Shown: positions 1 to 5,743 of the stretch, piece by piece | Layout of the letters: each line of letters begins with the position of its first letter | Position numbering within the stretch: the first letter of the stretch is position 1 | Assembly (NCBI GenBank): GCA_964345255.1 | Contig: CAYFQK010000213.1 | Coordinates: 1-5,789 of the forward strand | Length of the DNA stretch: 5,789 nt | Direction of reading: 5' to 3' | Source: JAIPAH01 sp964345255 | GTDB lineage: Bacteria; Bacteroidota; Bacteroidia; Bacteroidales; JAIPAH01 | Made by a program: the position numbers and the translations under genes | Notes under the pieces: model-generated | What the model was told of the DNA's origin: nothing | What the model saw: only the letters and a program-made list of their open reading frames with translations | The model's database searches: none

Positions 1-47
1 AGAGCCTTTAAAACAGGCTCAATAATTTTCAGTTCTGTAAATTGCAT
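1..47 (-). CDS. DEAD-box RNA helicase, N-terminal fragment (RhlE-like), runs off the left edge
   Basis: Read on the minus strand from the ATG at 47-45, the sequence gives MQFTELKIIEPVLKAL (last codon incomplete) and continues out of the window. This matches the start of DEAD-box ATP-dependent RNA helicases of the RhlE type, where an aromatic residue followed by a Leu-rich helix (pattern MxFxxLxLxxxxLxAL) precedes the Q motif. The ATG is the only possible start: no ATG, GTG or TTG lies upstream in frame before the stop at 104-102. The region before it is A/T-rich without a Shine-Dalgarno, as is usual in Bacteroidota. A good promoter lies about 80 bp upstream (126-158), consistent with a real gene start here. 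The family unwinds RNA duplexes in the cytoplasm, often in ribosome assembly or cold adaptation; which applies here cannot be seen. The call rests on 15 residues, so the family is likely but the subfamily uncertain. Confidence 0.72.
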   Translation of the reverse strand, partial: MQFTELKIIEPVLKA

Positions 48-125
48 TGATTGTTGTAAATTAAATCCCCGGCGAGTAATTCTTTCGTTGAAGGTTTTCT
101 CTTAAGAGATGCTGTTATTTCGCGG

Positions 126-158
126 CAAAGGTACGCATAAAATTTGAGCCGGTAACAA
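126..158 (-). promoter_or_regulatory. Bacteroidota-type promoter for the helicase gene
   Basis: On the minus strand, TACCTTTG at 133-126 is an exact match to the Bacteroidota -7 consensus TAnnTTTG. A TTG at 158-156 could be the -33 element, with a 22-bp spacer, slightly longer than the usual 19 or so. Transcription would start near 119 and give a leader of about 72 nt before the helicase ATG at 47. The leader contains a 12-bp perfect palindrome, TCTCTTAAGAGA, at 98-109. Seen: the motif matches. Inferred: promoter activity. Confidence 0.6.
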
Positions 159-171
159 AACCGGTAAAAAA
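149..171. repeat. Short tandem repeat with internal dyad between porQ and the helicase gene
   Basis: CCGGTAACAAAA (149-160) is followed directly by CCGGTAAAAAA (161-171), an imperfect tandem duplication. Within it, CCGGT (149-153) and ACCGG (160-164) form a 5-bp dyad with a 6-nt loop. It lies 38-60 bp past the porQ stop and covers the -33 region of the helicase promoter. It could be a weak terminator for porQ, a regulator site, or chance; no U-tract follows the stem immediately. Confidence 0.35.
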
Positions 172-208
172 GCTGGAAGGTTAAGCGAACACAAAACAAA
201 ATAATCTT

Positions 209-1249
209 TTAAAACTTACTCAAATCCGTAGTAATCGTAATGTAGTTGGGCGAGCCCACCAGGTGGTAGGCGGAGCGCGAGTAGCTGAAGTTGAATTTGG
301 AAACGCGGAAACCGATGCCCCACGAGAATCCAATAGTGCCAAGCTTGCTGTTAAGCTTCATCTCCTGGCGGCGCCGGTAGTTGTAGCCGAAGCGCAGGCT
401 GAAGTTTTCGGTAGGCATGAATTCCCCGCCGATGACAACGTGGCGCATGATTTTATCGCCGATGCCGTTCCCGTCCTCTTCCACCTCTCCGGTGAAAGGG
501 TTCTGCTGGTTGACATTGGCGTTTGGGTCTTGATAAGTCAGGTCGGGCTGCTGCAGGTTGGTCAGCAGCAGGTTCCAGCGGAACGGCAAATGCTTGAGGC
601 GCTTGGAGAGCCCGAGCTGTATCTCAAACGGTAGCGGTTCATTGCTGCCGGGTTCGTAACTTTTAATCTGGCGGCCGATATTTCTAAAAATAATTGATGC
701 CGTAAAGCGGGCGTCCGGGTTGTGATAAGTTCCGGCCACATCCACGGCCAGTCCGTAAGAGCTGTAAGTATGCAGGAATGACGATAGCAGCTTAACGTTA
801 GCGCCGATGGAAAACAGTGAATCGAGCTGTCGCCCCCACCCGAGGGTGATGGCATTCTCGGAGCCGCTGAAGGTACCGAGCGTATCGCCCAGCGGATTGG
901 ATTCATAGGTTTCGCCATAGTTGATGTATTGTACCGATGCAACAAAGCTTCCTGTTTTATCGAATGTTTTGGAGTAGCTGGCGAATCCGTAGTTGATGTC
1001 CGAATAATAGTCTACCACACTTAAGGCAAGCTTGTTTTCCATCGCCGGCGTAATCAGCGAGGGATTGGCCACACTAAGCGTAATGTCGTTATCTTTAATC
1101 GGAGCAAAATTACTACCCATAGCGGCTATACGGGCTGAATTACTGAGATTGAGAAATTCATAAGCGCTGCTGCCTCCGGTCTGCGCCTGCATCCAAACGG
1201 ATATCAATATGAATGCAATGACTTGTATGCTTTTCTTCACTGGCTTCAA
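209..1249 (-). CDS. porQ: Type IX secretion system protein PorQ
   Basis: PorQ is an outer-membrane beta-barrel protein, related to the PorV/FadL-like group, that takes part in the type IX secretion attachment complex (with PorU, PorV and PorZ). This complex processes cargo and links it to the cell surface. The 346-residue product is of typical family length. It begins with a signal peptide (Lys 2-6, hydrophobic 8-19, probable cleavage near MQA-Q at 22/23). The diagnostic family segment follows: SSAYEFLNLSNSARIAAMG at 27-45. The rest alternates polar and hydrophobic residues as in a barrel and ends in an aromatic Phe, common for outer-membrane proteins. The longest frame starts with TTG (1249-1247). 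A GTG at 1240-1238 gives MKKSIQV and has GAAG a few bases before it, so it is an equally good or better start. No in-frame ATG precedes the signal peptide. The gene stands alone, with its own promoter at 1261-1290. Confidence 0.9.
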   Translation of the reverse strand: MKPVKKSIQVIAFILISVWMQAQTGGSSAYEFLNLSNSARIAAMGSNFAPIKDNDITLSVANPSLITPAMENKLALSVVDYYSDINYGFASYSKTFDKTGSFVASVQYINYGETYESNPLGDTLGTFSGSENAITLGWGRQLDSLFSIGANVKLLSSFLHTYSSYGLAVDVAGTYHNPDARFTASIIFRNIGRQIKSYEPGSNEPLPFEIQLGLSKRLKHLPFRWNLLLTNLQQPDLTYQDPNANVNQQNPFTGEVEEDGNGIGDKIMRHVVIGGEFMPTENFSLRFGYNYRRRQEMKLNSKLGTIGFSWGIGFRVSKFNFSYSRSAYHLVGSPNYITITTDLSKF

Positions 1250-1260
1250 ATTTTGAGAGG

Positions 1261-1290
1261 TAAAAGTATAAATACCGCTGCTTTTGACAA
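1261..1290 (-). promoter_or_regulatory. Probable porQ promoter
   Basis: On the minus strand a TTG at 1290-1288 (in TTTTGTC) is followed after exactly 19 bp by TACTTTTA at 1268-1261. This matches the Bacteroidota -33/-7 arrangement TTG-N19-TAnnTTTG except for the last base. Transcription would begin near 1255, leaving a leader of only about 6 nt for the TTG start or 15 nt for the GTG start at 1240. That favours the GTG start. Confidence 0.5.
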
Positions 1291-1362
1291 AACAAACGCA
1301 GGAAAAGTGGGATTATTTTGCGGGAACTCTCGAATATGTGAGTAGTTATTTGGTGGCTGGTT

Positions 1363-1394
1363 GATTGGTCAATTCTTTGATTTCTTGACCAGTC
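1363..1394. repeat. 10-bp stem-loop in the divergent intergenic region
   Basis: GATTGGTCAA (1363-1372) and TTGACCAGTC (1385-1394) pair over 10 bp, with one G-U wobble when read as plus-strand RNA, around a 12-nt loop. On the plus strand a T-rich stretch (CTTTAGTTTGTTTG) overlaps and follows the right arm, but no plus-strand gene lies upstream for it to terminate. It sits between the two divergent promoters, so an operator or simply a chance hairpin are the alternatives. Confidence 0.4.
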
Positions 1395-1439
1395 TTTAGT
1401 TTGTTTGTAGTAAATAATGGTTTCTGAAAAGGTTTTTTC

Positions 1440-1447
1440 TATCTTTG
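1440..1447 (+). promoter_or_regulatory. Candidate -7 element for the C1 peptidase gene
   Basis: TATCTTTG is an exact match to the Bacteroidota -7 consensus TAnnTTTG and faces the peptidase gene. No TTG lies at the usual distance upstream; the nearest clear ones end at 1403 and 1407, which is too far. If used, transcription would start near 1453 and the peptidase mRNA would have a leader of roughly 230 nt, containing the small ORF at 1486-1611. No better -7 match was seen between here and the start codon. Confidence 0.4.
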
Positions 1448-1485
1448 TTACAGTGTATATTTCTGTTATAAAATATTTACATGCT

Positions 1486-1611
1486 ATGTATACCATAAGT
1501 ATTGATGAGAATCGTGGAAGCCTGCTGGAAATGATTCCCGATCATTTTTTAGTTTCTGAAGCCTATATTACAACATATCAAATGAAACCATCGATATTTT
1601 CAGACGGATAA
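1486..1611 (+). CDS. Possible small ORF (41 aa), unrecognised
   Basis: The frame from the ATG at 1486 encodes 41 residues starting MYTISIDENRGSLLEMIPDH and ending in FSDG. An upstream ATG at 1417 in the same frame would add 23 mostly hydrophobic residues, but it lies before the predicted transcription start. The composition is mixed and protein-like, with no signal peptide, membrane helix or metal-binding motif. I do not recognise a family. It has no clear ribosome binding site and ends 69 bp before the peptidase ATG. It may be a leader peptide, a remnant, or chance; chance is quite possible at this length. Confidence 0.18.
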   Translation: MYTISIDENRGSLLEMIPDHFLVSEAYITTYQMKPSIFSDG

Positions 1612-1654
1612 GAATGATGTCGTAAAAAAGAACATAATTGTACACACAGACAAT

Positions 1655-1671
1655 GTTTTAACCATTAAAAC
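1655..1671. repeat. 7-bp dyad just upstream of the peptidase start codon
   Basis: GTTTTAA (1655-1661) and TTAAAAC (1665-1671) form a perfect inverted repeat with a 3-nt spacer, ending 9 bp before the ATG at 1681. The hairpin would be weak (mostly A-T), but it occupies the position where a ribosome would bind. It could be a regulator site or AT-rich coincidence. Confidence 0.3.
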
Positions 1672-1680
1672 CAGATCACT

Positions 1681-2919
1681 ATGAGAAAACTTATCACATT
1701 GGCCCTCATTTCCGTTTTTGCTGCGGGAATAGCTTTTGGTCAGGAAAAAGACAAGGCAAAGTTTAAAGAGTATGAACCGGGATACTATGAAAATTTTATC
1801 CTGAAGGATGTCCGGGCGGTTAAGAAAGAAAAGAAACAGGAAGAAAAGGAGAAGAAATTCCTCATGGACCAGTCGGATATGGACCTGCCCAATGAGATGG
1901 GCTTGTACGAAAACGAAGTCTGGCACACACCCACTATTTCACAGGGTAATGCCGGTACCTGCTGGGCATTCAGTACTACATCCTTCCTTGAGTCAGAGGT
2001 GAAACGTCTTCACGACATGGAAGTTGACCTTTCGGAAATTTACACAGTATACTGGGAATACGTGGAGAAAGCCAGAAGGTATGTGAAGAAGCGCGGCGAT
2101 TCGCGTTTTACGCAGGGTTCCGAAGCCAATGCTGTAACCCGGATGTATAAAAAGTATGGCATTGTCCCTAACAGCGTGTATGACGGATTGCCCGGGGAGC
2201 GTGAATTCCATTCTCATGCGGCTATGTACAAAGAGATGCGAAATTATCTGAAAAGTGTGAAAGAAGCGGACGCCTGGAATGAAAAAGAAGTTTTGGCCAC
2301 CATTAAATCCATCATGAATCACCACATCGGGCAACCGCCTTCAGAATTTAAACATGAAGGAGAGATGATTACCCCGAAGGAGTATCTGAATGATGTGCTG
2401 AAACTGAATATGAACGATTTTGTGGAGATACTTTCTTACAAGCAGGAGCCTTACTGGGAGCAGGTGGAATACGAAGTTCCGGATAACTGGTGGAACAGCG
2501 AGGAGTACTACAACGTACCGCTGGATGTGTTCATGGAAATCGTAGAAGAGGCCATTGATGAAGGATATTCCATGAGCATCGGCGGTGATGTCTCCGAGGC
2601 CGGTTTCCTGCGCTCCACCAACTGTGCCATGGTACCATCGTTCGATATCCCGGCTGCCCATATCAATGAAAATGCAAGGCAGTTCCGCTTTTCCAATGGA
2701 AGTACAACAGATGACCACGGAATGCACCTGGTTGGTAGTAATGCGTATGATGGCAATATGTGGTACCTCATCAAAGACTCCAGCTCAGGATCGCGGGACG
2801 TAGGAGAAGACAGCCCGATTTTCGGTTATTATTTCTTCCATGAAGACTACATCAAACTGAAGATGATGAATTTTACCGTTCATAAGGATGCGGTTAAGGA
2901 TGTGTTGAAGAAGTTTTAG
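1681..2919 (+). CDS. Secreted C1-family cysteine peptidase (bleomycin hydrolase/aminopeptidase C-like)
   Basis: The product is a papain-fold peptidase of the C1B (PepC/bleomycin hydrolase) type. Residues 1-20 are a signal peptide ending AFG-Q, so the mature enzyme is exported, unlike the cytoplasmic classical members. A Lys/Glu-rich stretch (46-60) precedes the catalytic domain. The active-site block ISQGNAGTCWAFST has the oxyanion Gln88 and nucleophile Cys94. The catalytic His346 lies in TDDHGMHLVG. The third triad position falls in WYLIKDSS, where Asp366 stands in place of the usual Asn (NSWG). The 412-residue length is near the family norm, and the C-terminal VHKDAVKDVLKKF resembles Bacteroidota homologues as I remember them. 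No type IX sorting domain follows the catalytic domain. The ATG at 1681 is the only sensible start because it opens the signal peptide. The gene is monocistronic, ending in the terminator at 2986-3022. The family is clear; the substrate is unknown. Confidence 0.9.
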   Translation: MRKLITLALISVFAAGIAFGQEKDKAKFKEYEPGYYENFILKDVRAVKKEKKQEEKEKKFLMDQSDMDLPNEMGLYENEVWHTPTISQGNAGTCWAFSTTSFLESEVKRLHDMEVDLSEIYTVYWEYVEKARRYVKKRGDSRFTQGSEANAVTRMYKKYGIVPNSVYDGLPGEREFHSHAAMYKEMRNYLKSVKEADAWNEKEVLATIKSIMNHHIGQPPSEFKHEGEMITPKEYLNDVLKLNMNDFVEILSYKQEPYWEQVEYEVPDNWWNSEEYYNVPLDVFMEIVEEAIDEGYSMSIGGDVSEAGFLRSTNCAMVPSFDIPAAHINENARQFRFSNGSTTDDHGMHLVGSNAYDGNMWYLIKDSSSGSRDVGEDSPIFGYYFFHEDYIKLKMMNFTVHKDAVKDVLKKF

Positions 2920-2985
2920 GGGGAGCACCGGCAACAGGCATTTGGCCGTCGGCACTAAAGATTAGTCAGACCATCAGGAAACAGG

Positions 2986-3022
2986 AAAAACGGAGTTTCA
3001 TATTTTATGAAACTCCGTTTTT
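2986..3022. terminator. Bidirectional rho-independent terminator between the C1 peptidase gene and cydB
   Basis: A perfect 17-bp inverted repeat (left arm 2986-3002, right arm 3006-3022) with a 3-nt loop TTT has the core ACGGAGTTTCAT. Each arm starts with A5 and so ends in T5 on the opposite reading, giving a U-tract in both directions. It lies 66 bp after the peptidase stop and 11 bp after the cydB stop, so it can end both convergent transcripts. Confidence 0.92.
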
Positions 3023-3033
3023 CATTAAAAAAT

Positions 3034-4068
3034 CTAATAACTTGATTCATCCAGTTTCACTTTACCCCGGAAGGTGTTATATACAAAAGCGGTATAGAAA
3101 ATAACCAGCGGCGTGCCTATGGCCGCGATGGTTAACATAATGCCCAACGATTTCTCTGAGGAAGCCGCATTATAAATTGTAATGTTGTATGCCTGGTCAA
3201 TGGTTGAAATAAGCATGACTGGATACAACTCAATAGCCACCAAAATAAGAAGGAAACTCACCGTCAGAGATGAAAAAATGAAACTCATAAAAAACTTTTT
3301 CTTGTGCACTAAGCGAGGAATATTGGCTATGCTGAGGAACATCAGCAACGGCACCACAAATAATAACGGGTTATTAAAAAACCTATCCGACAGATGAGGT
3401 ATAGCAATTAAGGTATATGCCGTGACAACAACAAATGCCACTATGAAAAATGCAATGGCCCTCCACAAGAGCTTATGCACATGCTCAAATAGCTTTCCTT
3501 CGGTTTTCATTACCAAAAATAGTGCGCCATGCATCATCATGAGAGCAAGAGTAGTTATACCTACCATCACCGAGTAGGGGTTGATGAATTCCAGCCAGTG
3601 CCCCTGAAATTCGTAGTTGGGACCCAGCGATATGCCTTGTAAGACATTTCCCATAACTACACCAAGCAGAAAGGCCAGCAGAGCGCTGGAAACACTATAG
3701 CTTATGTCCCAAAGGTTGCGCCACCATTTCATGTTTTCCTTACTGCGGAATTCAATGGATATTGCTCTGAATATCAAAAATGCGAGAAAAAGCATAAAAG
3801 GGATGTACATGGCTGAAAAAAGTGAGCCGTATAATACGGGAAATCCTGCAAAGAGTGATCCTCCGCCAATAACCAGCCACACCTCATTTCCGTCCCACAC
3901 CGGACCGACGGCGTTCAGGGCAATGCGACGACTCTCTTCTTTTTTGAAAAATAAATGCCAGGCTCCCGCTCCCAAATCAAATCCATCAAGGATGCCATAG
4001 CCTGTAAATAAAGCTCCTATTACTAAAAACCAAAGTGTTGGGTAATCTATTCCTAAAAAAGTTTCCAT
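3034..4068 (-). CDS. cydB: Cytochrome bd ubiquinol oxidase subunit II (CydB)
   Basis: CydB is the haem-free partner of CydA in the inner-membrane cytochrome bd oxidase, which oxidises quinol and reduces oxygen to water without pumping protons, usually at low oxygen. The 344-residue protein is highly hydrophobic with about eight or nine membrane helices. Family blocks are intact: YGILDGFDLGAG (24-35, with Asp31 equivalent to E. coli Asp29) and GPVWDGNEVW (55-64, with Trp58-Asp59 equivalent to E. coli Trp57-Asp58). The FRAISIEFR segment (100-108) and the C-terminal GTPLVIFYTAFVY helix (318-330) also fit. It is somewhat shorter than the 379-residue E. coli protein. The ATG at 4068 follows the cydA stop after 11 bp, showing a tight operon. 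A strong terminator lies 11 bp past its stop, so no cydX-like small gene follows in the operon. The call is secure. Confidence 0.97.
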   Translation of the reverse strand: METFLGIDYPTLWFLVIGALFTGYGILDGFDLGAGAWHLFFKKEESRRIALNAVGPVWDGNEVWLVIGGGSLFAGFPVLYGSLFSAMYIPFMLFLAFLIFRAISIEFRSKENMKWWRNLWDISYSVSSALLAFLLGVVMGNVLQGISLGPNYEFQGHWLEFINPYSVMVGITTLALMMMHGALFLVMKTEGKLFEHVHKLLWRAIAFFIVAFVVVTAYTLIAIPHLSDRFFNNPLLFVVPLLMFLSIANIPRLVHKKKFFMSFIFSSLTVSFLLILVAIELYPVMLISTIDQAYNITIYNAASSEKSLGIMLTIAAIGTPLVIFYTAFVYNTFRGKVKLDESSY

Positions 4069-4079
4069 AGTTTTCTGTT

Positions 4080-5465
4080 TTAAGTGTTAGTACTTGATGC
4101 TTTCTCTGCCATTCCCTCTTGCAGAGGTCTTCTGTCAGCAGCCTCCTCACTATAAGGACCTTTCTTTATTTTCTTGTCGAGAAGATAAATAAATAGAAGA
4201 AATAACAACAGATAGATAACAGCAAACATAATTAGTGAAAATACTACCTGGCTGGCTGTAACAGACTGCGACAACGCATCGGCGGTCCTGAGTAATCCAT
4301 AAACCACCCAGGGCTGACGTCCCATTTCTGCGGCAAACCATCCAACCTGATTGGCGATTTGAGGCAGAAGCACAGCAAAAACGAATACCCACAACAACCA
4401 GCGTTGCTTAAACAGCTTACCCTGATACCATTTAAATGAGGAAAACAGGGTGAGCGCAATCATAAACATGCCGATAACAATCATGAGGTGGTAGAACTGA
4501 AAGACGGCATTGACCGCCCCGGGCCTCTCATCCTGAGGAAAAGCATTCAGCCCTTTCACCGGTTCATTGAAATCCCAGTGAACCAAAAAGCTTAAAAAGC
4601 CCGGGATTTTCGGCCCGACGACTTCCTGCTTTTCTTTGTCTACCCATCCGAAAAGATACATGTCTGCGGGCGCATTCTTATCGAAGTGTCCTTCGAAAGC
4701 GGCCAGCTTGGCAGGCTGATTTTCGGCTACTCCATCAGCTGATACGTGTCCGGTAGCCAACTGCAGTAGGGAAAAAATGGTTGCTACAGTAAGAGCAATC
4801 TTAATAGCTTTTTTGGAAATTTCCACATGCCTGTTTTTGATAATGTAATAAGCATGGACACTCATCACCAGGAAAGCTCCGGCCAGCAGCGCCCCTATCC
4901 ACACATGCATGATACGCTCAACGCTGGAGGGATTGAACACCATAGCCCAAAAATCAGTAATTTCAGCGCGGGCATTCATCCCTTCGCCAACAATGTGAAA
5001 GCCGGCGGGCGTCTGCTGCCAGCTATTGGCCACAACGATCCATACGGCTGAAAACATCGCCCCGACAAAAACAGCTATAGTTGATATAAAATGCACCTTG
5101 GGTTTTACCCTGTTCCAGCCGAATAGCAGCACTCCCAGAAAACCGCTCTCCAGGGCGAAAGCAAAGATCCCTTCAGCCGCCAATGCGCTGCCGAAAACAT
5201 CCCCAACATAGCGGGAGTAAGTAGCCCAATTCGTTCCAAACTCGAATTCCATAACAATGCCCGTTGCGACTCCTATTCCGAAAGTCAGGGCAAATATTTT
5301 TGTCCAGAACCGGGCCAGCGTTTCATATTCCTTATCACCTGTTCTAAGATACCGTCCTTCCATAATAACCATCATCAACCCTATTCCAATACTCAAGGGA
5401 GGATAGATGTAATGAAAAGCAATTGTAAATGCGAATTGTATCCGCGACAGTATTTCTACATCCAT
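4080..5465 (-). CDS. cydA: Cytochrome bd ubiquinol oxidase subunit I (CydA), short Q-loop form
   Basis: CydA binds the haems b558, b595 and d and the quinol site of cytochrome bd oxidase. The 461-residue product has about nine membrane helices. All key residues can be placed against E. coli CydA: His18 (H19), Glu98 and Glu106 (E99, E107), His187 (H186), Lys253 and Glu258 of the Q-loop (K252, E257), Met328 (M393), and Glu380 before GRQPW (E445). The stretch from Lys253 to Met328 is 75 residues against 141 in E. coli, so the C-terminal Q-loop insertion is absent, the short-loop class. This explains most of the length difference. A charged tail from about 431 is cytoplasmic or periplasmic and unconserved. 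The ATG at 5465 places the first helix and His18 correctly. It is the first gene of the cydA-cydB operon. No cydDC exporter genes are in the window. Confidence 0.98.
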   Translation of the reverse strand: MDVEILSRIQFAFTIAFHYIYPPLSIGIGLMMVIMEGRYLRTGDKEYETLARFWTKIFALTFGIGVATGIVMEFEFGTNWATYSRYVGDVFGSALAAEGIFAFALESGFLGVLLFGWNRVKPKVHFISTIAVFVGAMFSAVWIVVANSWQQTPAGFHIVGEGMNARAEITDFWAMVFNPSSVERIMHVWIGALLAGAFLVMSVHAYYIIKNRHVEISKKAIKIALTVATIFSLLQLATGHVSADGVAENQPAKLAAFEGHFDKNAPADMYLFGWVDKEKQEVVGPKIPGFLSFLVHWDFNEPVKGLNAFPQDERPGAVNAVFQFYHLMIVIGMFMIALTLFSSFKWYQGKLFKQRWLLWVFVFAVLLPQIANQVGWFAAEMGRQPWVVYGLLRTADALSQSVTASQVVFSLIMFAVIYLLLFLLFIYLLDKKIKKGPYSEEAADRRPLQEGMAEKASSTNT

Positions 5466-5651
5466 GGTTTAAAATTTTAGTGCGTATAAATATTGCTTTA
5501 ATTTGTTAATAAAATCTTAATTTTTTTCCTGATAACAGGTGCTTTTCACACTTGTTTAACTCAAAAACTTCCTGTTAATAAAGTTTTACGGAAGTTATTG
5601 ATATTAAGCCTCATACCTGTTTGCGCCATTTCAATTGAATAGAACTAAAAA

Positions 5652-5697
5652 TCACAAATTCCATAGAAGCCAATAGTTAATTCCATAGTTTTTGTGA
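5652..5697. repeat. Nested direct and inverted repeat upstream of cydA
   Basis: AATTCCATAG occurs at 5657-5666 and again at 5679-5688, exactly 22 bp apart, about two helical turns. The pair is bracketed by TCACAAA (5652-5658) and TTTGTGA (5691-5697), a perfect 7-bp inverted repeat. Two protein monomers or dimers could bind on the same DNA face. The TCACA/TGTGA halves resemble CRP-family half sites but are in the reverse order and too far apart for the classical site. Regulator identity is not inferable. Confidence 0.4.
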
Positions 5698-5716
5698 CAA
5701 TGTAAAAGTACAAAAA

Positions 5717-5743
5717 TTGAAGTTTTTTCCAGATATAATTTTG
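5717..5743 (+). promoter_or_regulatory. Candidate promoter for a divergent gene right of the window
   Basis: TAATTTTG at 5736-5743 is an exact TAnnTTTG match on the plus strand. A TTG at 5717-5719 lies 16 bp upstream, somewhat closer than the usual spacing. Transcription would start near 5750 and run off the right edge. No start codon with an open frame follows within the remaining bases, so the gene itself is not seen. Confidence 0.35.

Larger units (their letters stand above)
1250..1680. other. Divergent intergenic region between porQ and the C1 peptidase gene
   Basis: This 430-bp AT-rich stretch separates two divergently transcribed genes. It holds the porQ promoter near its left end, a 10-bp stem-loop at 1363-1394, a rightward -7 element at 1440-1447, a weak 41-codon ORF at 1486-1611 and a 7-bp dyad just before the peptidase start. 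I see no tRNA, insertion sequence or convincing larger gene. Long overlapping frames on the minus strand (for example 1158-1496) are rich in basic and low-complexity residues and look like chance. Confidence 0.6.

Noticed and set aside
2..20. Hairpin GAGCCT/AGGCTC followed by a T-rich stretch, terminator-like on the plus strand
   Set aside because: It lies inside the start of the helicase coding sequence on the minus strand, and no plus-strand gene precedes it.
263..634. Plus-strand frame of 123 codons
   Set aside because: It is antisense to porQ, has no family resemblance, and its composition reflects the complement of porQ codons.
562..945. Minus-strand frame of 127 codons within porQ
   Set aside because: It is an out-of-frame shadow of porQ, rich in Ser, Arg and Pro with no recognisable motif.
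1158..1496. Minus-strand frame of 112 codons spanning the porQ start and its upstream region
   Set aside because: It overlaps the porQ signal peptide in another frame, covers the likely porQ promoter, and reads as low-complexity sequence.
1993..2774. Three minus-strand frames opposite the C1 peptidase
   Set aside because: They are antisense shadows of a clear peptidase gene, without signal peptide, motif or start context.
1681..2919. C1 peptidase as a type IX secretion cargo because it adjoins porQ
   Set aside because: The protein ends directly after the catalytic domain with no C-terminal sorting domain, and the two genes are divergent and not in an operon.
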